From the NCBI GenBank assembly GCA_965220665.1, contig CBDCQQ010000004.1, positions 868,001 through 932,000 on the forward strand: a stretch of 64,000 nucleotides of DNA. The letters are read 5' to 3'. Both the position numbers and the translations under genes were made by a program. A model generated the notes under the pieces. That model did not search any database. It saw nothing but the letters and a program-made list of their open reading frames with translations, and was not told where the DNA came from. Shown piece by piece: positions 8,570 through 17,336 of this stretch. Numbering within the stretch: the stretch's first letter is position 1; each line of letters starts with the position of its first letter. The stretch comes from JAJDZL01 sp965220665. Lineage in GTDB: Bacteria; Pseudomonadota; Gammaproteobacteria; Arenicellales; JAJDZL01.

Positions 8570-10131
8570 CCAGATTTTCCGCCAAAGCTAAAATTGAATT
8601 CTTTGATAAGCGCATAAATTTCAGGATCTCTGGGAATAGGCAGAGGCGATGCTTTCCGCACCGCAGTGGTAACTGAACGATCATAGGCGACTGAACCGCT
8701 TGAGTCTAATACCTCGACAAACATAACTTCACCCTTGGGATCTACTCTGATTGTGACGGTTGCTCTGAGATCGCCCCAATTTGTCTGCTCAATCCAGTTC
8801 TGAGTAACTTTATTCTTGATTTGAGGAATGTACTTAGCGAATTCAGTGGTGGCGCGCCTTGTCAAACGCGCTACACGCTCCTGCTCCTGCTGGCGCTTCA
8901 GCTCTGCCTCCTGTTGCTTTCGCAATATCTCAGCTAACTCGGCCTGTTCTTGCTGCTCCTTCTGCTTTGCAAGTCTTGCTTTTTCTTCAAGTTCCTTCTG
9001 CTTCTTTTCTGCAGCTAGTCGCTGACGTTCCTGCTCCTGCTTCTCTTCCAACTCTTTCTGCTTTCTGAGTTCTTCGCGTTGTTGTTCCTGCTGCTGCAAT
9101 GCGAGTTGCTTTGCGGCAATTTCATTTTCAAGCCTCTGCTTTTCTTCTTCTTGCTGGCGTCGTAGGGCTTCAGCTTCTTCTAATAGATGCTGTTCTTCCA
9201 AGCGTTTTTTCTCGACCTCTTCCGCCTCCGCCTGTGCCAATTGTCTATGCTCTTCGGTCTGTTTCAGTTCTTTTTCCTGTTGACTTCTTAAAGCTTCTGC
9301 TTCATCTAGCCGACGCTGCTCTTCTATCAGCTTTTGTTCGGCTGTTTCAATCTGTGCTTGTGCCAAACGCTTTTGCTCCTCGGCCACTTTGAGGTCTTCC
9401 TCTTGCTGACGTCGTAGGGCTTCAGCTTCTTCTAAACGACGCTGTTCTTCCAAGCGTTTCTGCTCGGCAGCCTCAATCTCCGCTTGAGCTAGACGTTTCT
9501 GTTCCTCGACCAGACGAAGTTCCTCTTCCTGTGCCAATCGTTCAGCTTCCATTTGCTCTAACAGACGCTGTTCCTCCAGTAATTTTTGTTCCGTCGCTTC
9601 GGTCTCAGCCTGAGCCAAGCGTTTTAGTTCCTCTGCCTGCCTCAGTTCCTCTTCCTGTTGACGCCGCAAAGCATCGGCTTCTTCAATTCGACTCTCTTCT
9701 TCCAAGCGTCTCTGTTCGGCAGCCTCAATCTCCGCTTGAGCCAGACGTTTCTGTTCCTCGACCAGACGAAGTTCCTCTTCCTGTGCTAATCGTTCAGCCT
9801 CCATCTGTTCCAGTTTTTCCTGCTCTTCTTGGGTACGACGCTCGGCTTCGCGCTGCTTTTCCAGTGCCAACTCCATTTGCTTCTGTTGTTCTTGCTTCTG
9901 TAGACGCTCTTTTTCTTCCTCCAACTGCATTCGTTCTAGTTCTTCGATTACATCGGCTTCGTTCACCGCACGAGCATTCACGGGTGTTTTTAACTCATCT
10001 AACGCTCCTCCTGTATCAAATTCTGGTCGTAAGATAATACTCACACCAATTGCCAACACTATTGCAGTATGAACCAATAGTGCCAGCAATACTGACGGTA
10101 CAACAAAGCTATTGGATTTTCTTCTTCGCAC
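8566..10131 (-). CDS. tolA: TolA, inner-membrane spanning protein with an enlarged coiled coil
   Basis: TolA transmits proton-motive energy from TolQ/TolR to TolB-Pal. It has one N-terminal membrane helix (SVLLALLVHTAIVLAIGVSI, residues 13-32). A very long charged coiled coil covers roughly residues 65-415. A C-terminal TonB-like domain III follows (FAKYIPQIKNKVTQNWI, then ATVTIRVDPKGEVMFVEVLDSSGS). At 521 aa it is about 100 longer than the E. coli protein. The extra length comes from five tandem 42-residue repeats opening with LAQAE (see separate entry). It overlaps tolB by 4 bases and follows tolR by 7. Confidence 0.95.
   Translation of the reverse strand: MRRRKSNSFVVPSVLLALLVHTAIVLAIGVSIILRPEFDTGGALDELKTPVNARAVNEADVIEELERMQLEEEKERLQKQEQQKQMELALEKQREAERRTQEEQEKLEQMEAERLAQEEELRLVEEQKRLAQAEIEAAEQRRLEEESRIEEADALRRQQEEELRQAEELKRLAQAETEATEQKLLEEQRLLEQMEAERLAQEEELRLVEEQKRLAQAEIEAAEQKRLEEQRRLEEAEALRRQQEEDLKVAEEQKRLAQAQIETAEQKLIEEQRRLDEAEALRSQQEKELKQTEEHRQLAQAEAEEVEKKRLEEQHLLEEAEALRRQQEEEKQRLENEIAAKQLALQQQEQQREELRKQKELEEKQEQERQRLAAEKKQKELEEKARLAKQKEQQEQAELAEILRKQQEAELKRQQEQERVARLTRRATTEFAKYIPQIKNKVTQNWIEQTNWGDLRATVTIRVDPKGEVMFVEVLDSSGSVAYDRSVTTAVRKASPLPIPRDPEIYALIKEFNFSFGGKSG
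9112..9810 (-). repeat. tolA: Tandem 42-codon repeats in the tolA coiled coil
   Basis: Residues 130-339 of TolA consist of five consecutive 42-residue units, each opening LAQAE or LAQAQ and continuing with EEQRRLEEAEALRRQQ-like segments. A partial unit (EQMEAERLAQEEELRLVEEQ) precedes them at residues 108-129. The DNA period is 126 bp. Forty-two residues equal six heptads, so units can be added or lost without breaking the coiled-coil register. Units differ at several positions, so expansion is not very recent. Confidence 0.85.
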
Positions 10132-10138
10132 AACCGTG

Positions 10139-10567
10139 TCAATTTTCAGTAGGATTTCTAGTCACCAGACCAATGTCATCGACGCCAGCAGCCTGCAAAG
10201 CAACCATCGCCTGAATAACTGAATCAAAATCAACATTGACATCTCCGCGCACCAGAAATGGTGTGGCAGGCTTTGAGCGAAGTACTGCTGCAGCCCTGAG
10301 TTTGATGGAATTGAGTGCTACCGGCTGCTCTTTCTCCTGATTGACATAGTACTCGCCTTCTGCGGTTACATGAACCACAAAAGGAATGCTTTCGGAAGAC
10401 TGAATCGGCTTTGCATTTGCCTGAGGCAGATCTACCTTTACACCTTCGGTGAGCAAAGGTGCCGTCACCATAAAAATGACTAACAATACAAGCATTACGT
10501 CAATGTAGGGAACCACATTGATCTCATTCATCTGCCGGTGTTTTTGACGTTTACCGATTTTTTTCAT
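10139..10567 (-). CDS. tolR: TolR, inner-membrane component of the Tol motor
   Basis: A 142-aa ExbD/TolR family protein: short cytoplasmic N-terminus, one membrane helix carrying the proton-path aspartate (NVVPYIDVMLVLLVIFMVTAP), and a periplasmic domain (FLVRGDVNVDFDSVIQAMVAL). The start overlaps tolQ by 4 bases. Confidence 0.95.
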   Translation of the reverse strand: MKKIGKRQKHRQMNEINVVPYIDVMLVLLVIFMVTAPLLTEGVKVDLPQANAKPIQSSESIPFVVHVTAEGEYYVNQEKEQPVALNSIKLRAAAVLRSKPATPFLVRGDVNVDFDSVIQAMVALQAAGVDDIGLVTRNPTEN

Positions 10568-11280
10568 GATAGTGTCTGTCTGATTGCGTACTGCCTGTTC
10601 ACAACACTTAAAAATTCTTCAGCGAATGTTTCGTACTGACCGAGCAGTCGGTCCGCCTGATAGGAAAATCTGTTATAGGCAATCACTGCCGGAATCGCTG
10701 CCGCCAAACCCATCGCTGTTGCAATTAGTGCTTCTGCGATTCCGGGAGCAACTGCTGCAATGGTTGTAGTTTGAAGTGTTCCGAGCGCTCGAAATGAGTT
10801 CATGATGCCCCATACTGTGCCAAAGAGACCAATGTACGGGCTGGTTGAACCGACGGTCGCCAGAAACGAGAGGTTGGAATTGACACTCTCTTCAGCCCTA
10901 TTGAGTGCCACCCCCATGGAACGGTGTACTCCGTCGACGATGTCCGCACGGTCGATATTTCTGCGAGTCAGAAGTCGACTTAGTTCGCGATAACCCTCAA
11001 GGAAAATTTCTGCGATTGATCCGACATCGCGGTTTCGCTGTTCCCAGTCGTAGTAAAGCGAGCTTAGATCACCGACACTCCAAAATTCACCTTCGAACTC
11101 CCTGGCAATGTTGCTCCACTGTTTCAGTGTAAACCACTTGTAAAAAATCATGCTCCAGGAAACCATTGATGCGATCACCAAAATTGCCATGACAATTTGT
11201 ACCAGCAAACTTGCATTAGTGATCAGTTCAATGAATGACAGTGTTTCTTGTGTGGGAACAAGTTCGATTGAGGTTTCCAT
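10564..11280 (-). CDS. tolQ: TolQ, proton channel subunit of the Tol motor
   Basis: A 238-aa MotA/TolQ/ExbB family protein with three membrane helices. The first is LVQIVMAILVIASMVSWSMI; the later pair surrounds the family core STSPYIGLFGTVWGIMNSF and ALIATAMGLAAAIPAVIAYN. It forms the proton-driven motor with TolR. Its ATG shares one base with the ybgC stop (TAATG), a coupled arrangement. Confidence 0.95.
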   Translation of the reverse strand: METSIELVPTQETLSFIELITNASLLVQIVMAILVIASMVSWSMIFYKWFTLKQWSNIAREFEGEFWSVGDLSSLYYDWEQRNRDVGSIAEIFLEGYRELSRLLTRRNIDRADIVDGVHRSMGVALNRAEESVNSNLSFLATVGSTSPYIGLFGTVWGIMNSFRALGTLQTTTIAAVAPGIAEALIATAMGLAAAIPAVIAYNRFSYQADRLLGQYETFAEEFLSVVNRQYAIRQTLS

Positions 11281-11693
11281 TAACTTAAAATTCTCCTTAA
11301 CTCTTCCGGCATCCTTTGGACTCTAAATTTAGAATGATCTATGCAAGCAATCCGGAATTTTGCTTGTACCAGTATGACGTCTGCCTCATCGGTGATCCTT
11401 TGAAACACAGTAATGCTGGCTCCCCGCACTGAATCAGGCTCAACGGTGACTCGCAATAGGTCTCCGAGGCGTGCAGGTTTGAAAAATTCCAGATTAACCG
11501 AGCGCACAGCAAAAATGACTCCCCACCGGTCATTGGGCTGTTGTGGTAGACAGCCAACACTGGCTAGCCAGTCTGATCTTGCACGCTCCATAAATCTCAG
11601 GTAATTTGCGTGATAAACCACCCCGCCTGCATCTGTATCCTCGAAGTACACTCGATACTTGGAAATAAACGCCTTTTGGGACAAATTAATCAC
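11280..11693 (-). CDS. ybgC: Acyl-CoA thioesterase YbgC of the tol-pal operon
   Basis: A 137-aa hot-dog thioesterase, first gene of the tol-pal operon as in most gammaproteobacteria. The catalytic motif is DTDAGGVVYHANYLRFMERAR (residues 19-39), with the conserved aspartate and HANY. Homologues hydrolyse short or medium acyl-CoA and associate with phospholipid synthesis enzymes. The physiological substrate here is unknown. Confidence 0.92.
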   Translation of the reverse strand: MINLSQKAFISKYRVYFEDTDAGGVVYHANYLRFMERARSDWLASVGCLPQQPNDRWGVIFAVRSVNLEFFKPARLGDLLRVTVEPDSVRGASITVFQRITDEADVILVQAKFRIACIDHSKFRVQRMPEELRRILS

Positions 11694-11734
11694 CCAAATT
11701 GTTAAAAATTTTACTAAACTCCATAAATTTGCAT

Positions 11735-12766
11735 TTAGATAAGTGCCGACTGTTCATGCGCTTCATCTGGTTCGACTCGCAGATGTCGCCAAGCTTTCTG
11801 TGTGACCTTTCGACCTCTCGGAGTGCGCTGAATAAATCCTTGTTGCAGTAGATAAGGTTCGATCACATCTTCAATTGTTCCGCGATCCTCGCTGAGCGCA
11901 GCGGCTAGAGTTTCCAGTCCTGCCGGACCGCCTTGATAATTCTCAATTAGAATCTGCAAGTACTTGCGATCCAGAACGTCGAGGCCGCAAGTGTCAACCT
12001 CTAACATTTCTAAAGCAAACTGAGCGATTTCGCGATCAATCGTACCCGAACCCTTAATCTCGGCATAGTCGCGTACCCTGCGCAACAGACGATTGGCGAT
12101 CCTAGGTGTTCCGCGCGAACATTTGGCAATTTCTTCAATCCCTGATTGGTCTGCCTTCACTGATAGAATATCTGCAGACCGACGGATAATTTTTGTCAAC
12201 TCACCGACTTCGTAATAATCAAGCCGGTGGACGATTCCAAAGCGATCCCTCAGTGGTGAGGTCAGCAGTCCCGTTCTGGTGGTGGCACCCACCAGCGTAA
12301 ACGGTTTTACCGGCAACTGGATGGTTTTTGCGGCGGGACCTTGTCCGATCACAATATCGATCTTGTTGTCTTCCATCGCGGGATAAAGCACTTCCTCAAC
12401 GACAGGATTGAGCCGATGGATCTCATCAATGAAGAGGACCGAGCCAAAATTAAGACGGGTTAGCATGGCCGCAACATCGCCCTGCCGCTCAAGCACAGGG
12501 CCTGAAGTTTGTGCCAACTCGACTTCCATTTCATTTGAAATGATGTGCGCCAGTGTCGTTTTCCCTAGACCTGGTGGCCCAAACAGTAAAACATGGTCCA
12601 ATGGTTCCTGTCTTCTTTTTGCGGCTTCAAAAAATATCTGCAACTGCTCGCGTGTTTTTTGCTGACCGACAAAATCATCCAGAGTCTTTGGGCGCAGGCT
12701 ATTGTCGAACACCTGTTCTTCTGAACCTGACTGATTAGGCGAAATGAAGCGGGATTCGTTGCTCAT
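11735..12766 (-). CDS. ruvB: Holliday junction branch-migration ATPase RuvB
   Basis: A 343-aa AAA+ motor that drives Holliday junction migration with RuvA. It shows the family opening LRPKTLDDFVGQQKTREQL, Walker A GPPGLGKT, Walker B FIDEIHRLNPVVEE, sensor VGATTRTGLLTSPLRDRFG, and the C-terminal winged helix ending QGFIQRTPRGRK. The start overlaps ruvA by 4 bases. Confidence 0.97.
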   Translation of the reverse strand: MSNESRFISPNQSGSEEQVFDNSLRPKTLDDFVGQQKTREQLQIFFEAAKRRQEPLDHVLLFGPPGLGKTTLAHIISNEMEVELAQTSGPVLERQGDVAAMLTRLNFGSVLFIDEIHRLNPVVEEVLYPAMEDNKIDIVIGQGPAAKTIQLPVKPFTLVGATTRTGLLTSPLRDRFGIVHRLDYYEVGELTKIIRRSADILSVKADQSGIEEIAKCSRGTPRIANRLLRRVRDYAEIKGSGTIDREIAQFALEMLEVDTCGLDVLDRKYLQILIENYQGGPAGLETLAAALSEDRGTIEDVIEPYLLQQGFIQRTPRGRKVTQKAWRHLRVEPDEAHEQSALI

Positions 12767-13365
12767 GTGCCAGTGGAACCCAGAATTCCCAAGGCCAGCT
12801 GAATCGCATGTTCAGCGGTTTCAGCTTGGTCGTGTACTGCTACCACAGCGCTACGGGCATCTCTGTTGGAAAATCCCATCACAATCAGGGCTTCCCGCGC
12901 ATCGTCAAGATAACTTCCCGTTGCAGTGCCTCCTGTGGTGCCGGACTGTGCAACTTCAGCAAAATAATCCATTTTGCTGGAAAGCTCAATCAGCAGTTTA
13001 GCGGCTGTCGCTTTCCCAAGCCGCGGCACTTTCTGAAGCGGTTTGGCATCTTCCAACTTTACGCAGGCCACCAAATCAGAGATTTGCAGTTCCGATAGTA
13101 TGTTCAATGCGATGCTCGGACCGATACTGCTAATGTTGATCAGAATTCGAAACATATCGCGTTCGGCAACGGTCAGAAACCCGTAAAGGTTTTGGGATTC
13201 CGGTCGTACATATTGATGCGTATGCAACACAACTGAATCCACATCATCAGAGAGTTGATGCTGCATGCTCTTCGGTATCAGAATTTCGTAGCCAACTCCG
13301 TTGCACTCAAGTACTAAAGAGGACTCCCTTCTTTGCTGAACTGTCCCTCGCAAGTACCCAATCAC
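12763..13365 (-). CDS. ruvA: Holliday junction-binding protein RuvA
   Basis: A 200-aa protein that forms the tetrameric platform on the four-way junction and recruits RuvB. It opens MIGYLRGTVQQR, has helix-hairpin-helix segments (ISSIGPSIALNILSEL and VPRLGKATAAKLLIEL), a flexible linker, and the C-terminal RuvB-binding domain (ALIVMGFSNRDARSAV). It lies 14 bases after ruvC. Confidence 0.96.
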   Translation of the reverse strand: MIGYLRGTVQQRRESSLVLECNGVGYEILIPKSMQHQLSDDVDSVVLHTHQYVRPESQNLYGFLTVAERDMFRILINISSIGPSIALNILSELQISDLVACVKLEDAKPLQKVPRLGKATAAKLLIELSSKMDYFAEVAQSGTTGGTATGSYLDDAREALIVMGFSNRDARSAVVAVHDQAETAEHAIQLALGILGSTGT

Positions 13366-13379
13366 AATTTCACACCGCT

Positions 13380-13916
13380 TTAACTGGTAACTGGTGGAAC
13401 GAATTCTGAAAGCGAAATTCGGTGATGAGAACCTTGAATTGAATCCAACATCGGCATGCGCTGGTAGTGAGTAATCGCCACAGCCAAAGCATCTGACTCA
13501 TCCCGAGTCTGAATGTCTTCAAGTTGAAGCAGCATCTGTACCATGTACTTGACCTGATCTTTATCGGCTGAACCGATTCCAGTCATGGACTGTTTAATCT
13601 CGCGGGCAGCATATTCTGATATGGTCAGATTGTTTGCAGCGCAGGCACAGATTGCACTGCCGCGGGCATGTCCTATTTTCAGTGCCGATTGTGGGTTGAT
13701 TGAAACAAAGACTTTTTCGATGGCAGCGATCGTTGGCCGATGCTGCTGAATGACTGCGGAAATACCCTCATAGATATGAAACAGCCTTTCTGACAACTCG
13801 CCTTCGTTAAGCCGAATGACACCACTATCAAGGTAACGGATCTTTTTTGCGCTGCATTCGATCAGACCAAAGCCGGTAACTCTCGAGCCAGGATCAATGC
13901 CCAGAATCTTCAGCAC
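13380..13916 (-). CDS. ruvC: Holliday junction resolvase RuvC
   Basis: A 178-aa endonuclease that cuts Holliday junctions. The catalytic acidic residues are visible in ILGIDPGSRVTGFG (Asp7), AAIEKVFVSINPQSALK, and the C-terminal DESDALAVAITH. It lies between yebC (3-base gap) and ruvA, the usual order. Confidence 0.96.
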   Translation of the reverse strand: MLKILGIDPGSRVTGFGLIECSAKKIRYLDSGVIRLNEGELSERLFHIYEGISAVIQQHRPTIAAIEKVFVSINPQSALKIGHARGSAICACAANNLTISEYAAREIKQSMTGIGSADKDQVKYMVQMLLQLEDIQTRDESDALAVAITHYQRMPMLDSIQGSHHRISLSEFVPPVTS

Positions 13917-13919
13917 AAC

Positions 13920-14648
13920 TCAATCCGAACTGAATGATGCGTTGGTATAGACATCGCGCACATCGTCCAAATCCTCAATCGCACCAACTAGACTGAGGAT
14001 CCGCTCTGACAGCTGTTCATCAATCTCAGTTGATACCGAAGGGCGTTGCTCAATTCCAGCTTCCTCGTATTCAAGACCATGCTCTTTGACTGCCTTCACG
14101 ACTTCAAAGAATGATTCGGCGGGTGTCGTCACCATGACCCGACCGTCATCCAGGACATCTATGTCTTCAGCGCCTGCAGAAATGACAACCTCGAAAATTT
14201 CATCTTCATCTCCACCATCCGCAAACTGCATCAAACCAACCCGGTTAAACATGTAAGAAACGGAACCCTCAGTTCCGAGGTTTCCACCATGCTTCGATAA
14301 AGCGTGCCGTACCTCGCTCACAGTACGGTTTCGATTGTCTGTCGAGCACTCAATGAGAAAGGCGACACCGCCTGGGCCATAACCTTCGTAGACGACATCC
14401 TGGAACCCTTCTCCACTAGTCTCGCCAGAGCCTCGCTGAATCGCCCGGTTAATCACATCGCGGCTCATATTCGCCGCCAGCGCTTTGTCTATTGCGGCGC
14501 GCAAACTCGGATTGCCATCCGGGTCAGGGGTACCGGTTCGAGCGGCAACCGTAATTTCTCTTATAAGTTTTGAGAATAGTTTACCGCGGCGGTTATCCTG
14601 TGCGGCCTTTCGAAACCGGATATTCGCCCATTTACTGTGGCCGGCCAT
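13920..14648 (-). CDS. yebC: YebC/PmpR family regulatory protein
   Basis: A 242-aa protein of the YebC/TACO1 family, opening MAGHSKWANIRFRKAAQD and carrying the middle-domain signature YEGYGPGGVAFLIECSTDNRNRT. Members act as transcription regulators or assist translation of difficult stretches; which applies here is unknown. It is the first gene of the yebC-ruvCAB run. Confidence 0.95.
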   Translation of the reverse strand: MAGHSKWANIRFRKAAQDNRRGKLFSKLIREITVAARTGTPDPDGNPSLRAAIDKALAANMSRDVINRAIQRGSGETSGEGFQDVVYEGYGPGGVAFLIECSTDNRNRTVSEVRHALSKHGGNLGTEGSVSYMFNRVGLMQFADGGDEDEIFEVVISAGAEDIDVLDDGRVMVTTPAESFFEVVKAVKEHGLEYEEAGIEQRPSVSTEIDEQLSERILSLVGAIEDLDDVRDVYTNASFSSD

Positions 14649-14698
14649 AGATTCTGAAGAGATTAGAAGAGTATGCCTCTGTAAATATTTCAGCCTAT

Positions 14699-14704
14699 AT
14701 TATA
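14699..14704 (-). promoter_or_regulatory. Possible -10 box upstream of yebC
   Basis: On the minus strand a perfect TATAAT lies about 50 bases before the yebC ATG in very AT-rich DNA. No good -35 box is placed 16-18 bases further upstream, so this is only a candidate. Confidence 0.3.
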
Positions 14705-14754
14705 AATAAACATAGAAATAAATATTAAATAACAAACACATAAGGTATATTCTA

Positions 14755-14919
14755 ATGCAACGGAAGCCCACTTCTTTAATATCCTGGTGCAATACCTATT
14801 CCGACCAGTTGAACTATCTTGAAGCACTCAAGCATCAATGCTGGCCGAACGGTTTTGAATGTCCTCGTAGCGGCCATGACTATTCTCACGAGCTAAAAAA
14901 TCACCATATTTTGAATTGA
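14755..14919 (+). pseudogene. IS1595-like transposase, N-terminal zinc-ribbon remnant
   Basis: A 54-codon frame matches the N-terminal start of IS1595-family transposases: SDQLNYLEALKHQCWPNGFECP, normally followed by CG and a histidine. The second cysteine of the zinc ribbon is replaced by Ser (CPRSGH), and the frame stops just after, so the DDE catalytic part is absent. It is a decayed fragment. The family call rests on the YLEALK...WPNGFECP motif only. Confidence 0.6.
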
Positions 14920-14985
14920 TTTTAACACACCAAAATTGAAACAAATTGGTATTTGTGCGTAGAAAGTGATAGTATCTTTAGCTTC

Positions 14986-15126
14986 TCATATATCAGTTAG
15001 TTCTTTGTCTCTATTCGACAAAATAGATGGTAGTTCCCGAATTTGACCAGCTCCAGCGATTACATTAGTTTCGAAATCACGACTGCTCCCTAGAGTGTCA
15101 TCGCACAGAATTGCGTTTTCACGCAA
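14986..15126 (-). other. Unassigned short open frame in an intergenic region
   Basis: Between the IS1595 remnant and the XRE-cupin gene, a 46-codon frame on the minus strand (TTG start) reads GSSRDFETNVIAGAGQIRELP and then a charged C-terminus ELTDI. It looks more protein-like than random sequence but matches no family I can name; it may be the tail of a decayed gene. The rest of 14920-15445 shows a small hairpin (TTGCGT / ACGCAA near 15115) and nothing else I can support. Confidence 0.15.
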
Positions 15127-15445
15127 ATTGAAAGGTCAAACTGGGAAGAGAAGACGGTGGTATCAATCGTACCAAATCTTTGCATGATTCACCCGTAATG
15201 AATTACTGATTGATCTCGTCTGCCATATGACTTACCAAATTTGCAACCTTGCGGTTTAAGGTCAGTACTGTACGCCGTTCAATACGCAAGAAGCAGGTAC
15301 ACATGTTTGCCGAGCGAATCGTATGATGCCGTAAACCGCAGTGATAGTATTGAATGGCGACCAGCAGTAGTCTAGAACAGGAGCGGGTACATATAATTGA
15401 ACAATCATCTGCAACCATCGAGACTTTATCAGTTACTTTGTTGAA

Positions 15446-16090
15446 ATGACCGAAATTACACGTTCAGGTATCAACTTAGGGAAAGCTATACAGAAGATCA
15501 GAAAGAGTAACGCGCTGACTCTTTCTGCTGTAAGTGAGAAGACTGGCTTGGCAATCTCGACACTTTCCAAGATCGAGAACAACCAATCGTCTCCGAATTT
15601 CGACATGCTGGCCCGTCTAGCGGAGGGCCTGGGACTGGACTTGATCACGCTCCTTGGCGACAGCTTTTACACGTTTGCGGCCGGTGCCCGGACGATCAAC
15701 CGGGCAAACAATGGTATTCGCTATGAGACCCCGTTTGGAACTTACGAAGCGCTCAGTAGCGAAATTGCAATGAAAGCCCTTCAGCCGATGGTTGTCCATG
15801 TACCAAAGGGTAAGGATAAGCCGGCAGCTATGAGTAGCCATGGTGGCGAGGAGTTTATTTACGTGCTAGAAGGCAGCATACTGTTCTCCATGGACCCCTA
15901 CAGTCCCACAACGCTGGAACAGGGTGATTCTGTACATTTTGACAGCTTGATGCCGCATGGATTTGTAGCGGTCGGCGATAAGGATGCCTGGATTCTCTCT
16001 GTCTGCCTGTTTGACAAGAAACTCAATCAAAGTTCGAATGCGGAATTTCCAGAAGAGCTGAGTGGAAATCACGAGGAGTCGGGAAATTAG
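15446..16090 (+). CDS. XRE-family transcriptional regulator with C-terminal cupin domain
   Basis: A 214-aa regulator. Residues about 10-70 form a helix-turn-helix (LGKAIQKIRKSNALTLSAVS, then KTGLAISTLSKIENNQSSP). Residues about 120-195 form a cupin_2 barrel with the metal-type HGGEEFIYVLEG and DSVHFDSLMPHGF segments. Such proteins usually bind a small ligand in the cupin and control nearby metabolic or transport genes. Here the neighbours are IS remnants and unrelated housekeeping genes, so the target is unknown; it may be stranded by past rearrangement. Confidence 0.88.
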   Translation: MTEITRSGINLGKAIQKIRKSNALTLSAVSEKTGLAISTLSKIENNQSSPNFDMLARLAEGLGLDLITLLGDSFYTFAAGARTINRANNGIRYETPFGTYEALSSEIAMKALQPMVVHVPKGKDKPAAMSSHGGEEFIYVLEGSILFSMDPYSPTTLEQGDSVHFDSLMPHGFVAVGDKDAWILSVCLFDKKLNQSSNAEFPEELSGNHEESGN

Positions 16091-16410
16091 TTATTACGAC
16101 AACGGTCACCGGCTGGTCCGCACAATTTAAATTTCCCTAGATAAACCCTTGATCTCGGCAACCTTTCTCAGCCACAAAGCCCGATAGTCGCCTATACGGG
16201 CGGACTTCAGCCTCGTTGGATGACTCCACCGGCGAGAAAGCCCCCTTGATGCGACGGAATTGACCGGATGCAATTGTGAATTTGTGTTCTTCGACAATTA
16301 TGCTTAAATGAATTTCAGTAACTGATGAAGTAGTTTGTGATAGTATTTTTTTGTTTTTTATCAATACTTTATATCAATAACTGAGGGTTTACCATTAGAG
16401 GCATTTTAAG

Positions 16411-17016
16411 GGGCTGAAAATTCTGTCACGTGGGAAATTCCGGCAGTTTTCACGAAATAAAATCCCCACCGACGCTGATTTCCGAGTCATCGAGGTGCCC
16501 GGCACTGCGAAATCCGCTGGTGCCAGCGACGCGGGCGAATTCCAGCCGCGCCGTGTTCGAACTGGGTTTTCCGAGCCCCGGAAACCGTGGCTCCAGTCAG
16601 GCCGCCAGCGATAACGCCCAGTTTCGCATCTTTTCCGGCTGTCCGGCCTTGACCGCCACACAGGCCCGCGCAAGCATCACCGCATAGCCAATCGTAAACT
16701 TCAGCGCCAGGCGCCTTTTCCCCGCGCAGGAAATGATCGTGCGCCAGATGCGCATGATCGACTCTTGAATAAATCCGCTCCATCGCCAACCTCTGATCGT
16801 AATACCGCCGCCACTTGTATGAACCCGGCGGCAAGGGACCGTAATTGCGGAGATGATCCGGATCCATCTTTACCCGCACCACTCTGGTTTTCGACCCCGG
16901 TTTCACCTAGCCCATCAGGTAACAGGCCGCCTAGCCTTCACAGGCAAATTCATAACAGGCCGCCGGACAGGCCCACTTGAGCGTACCGCGCTTGTGCTCC
17001 CATCCCTAATAGTGCA
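16411..17016 (-). pseudogene. Remnant of a DUF772/IS1182-like element (3' part)
   Basis: This segment matches the 3' part of the intact element at 50405-52288. It includes the terminal GGG-TGAAAATTCTGTCAC end and the transposase C-terminus (RVVRVKMDPDHLRNYGPLPP and RRYYDQRLAMERIYSRVDHA). The reading frame is broken by several indels and stops, and similarity ends abruptly near 17016, where an IS110-like fragment begins. It is an inactive 5'-truncated copy. Confidence 0.85.
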
Positions 17017-17190
17017 GGGGCCGAATCTGTTTGGTTTTGGGACATTCGAAGAAACTGAGAGCACTGACTCGTGAGAAACGCCGGTTCAATAGCTTTCCGC
17101 CGTCCCTGTCAACCGCATAATCCTGGATGACGTTCTTCTCGCTAAATCCACACCAATACGGTGAATATCGCTTATATTGACCTTGTTCAT
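17017..17190 (-). pseudogene. IS110-family transposase, N-terminal remnant
   Basis: From an ATG at 17190 the minus strand reads MNKVNISDIHRIGVDLA, then, after a frame change, KNVIQDYAVDRDGGKLLNRR and FSRVSALSFF. This is the N-terminus of IS110-type (DEDD) transposases, which normally read IGVDLAKNVIQVHAVD. The two-base frame slip and the abrupt end at the junction with the DUF772-type remnant show it is inactive. The junction suggests one element inserted into, or recombined with, the other. Confidence 0.7.
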
Positions 17191-17336
17191 GATTTGGATA
17201 CTTCTTTTGTTTAATTTCGCTGAATCTTCCAACTCGGCACCTATGATGCCTTGTTTCATTTAACGAAGGGGTATCCATTTCATTAAGACTTTTCGTTTAA
17301 CTGATTGATCATCTTCCACAACCCCAATTGACAGAC

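Noticed and set aside
9112..9810. Regular 126-bp repeats considered as a CRISPR array
   Set aside because: Units are much longer than CRISPR repeats, lack unique spacers, and are in frame inside tolA.
9099..10037. Pro/Leu/Val-rich plus-strand frames opposite tolA
   Set aside because: They mirror the Glu/Gln/Leu-rich coiled coil on the other strand; composition is a by-product of the repeat.
16137..16364. A 75-codon minus-strand frame between the XRE-cupin gene and the IS scar
   Set aside because: No ribosome site or domain, and it sits in a decayed region.
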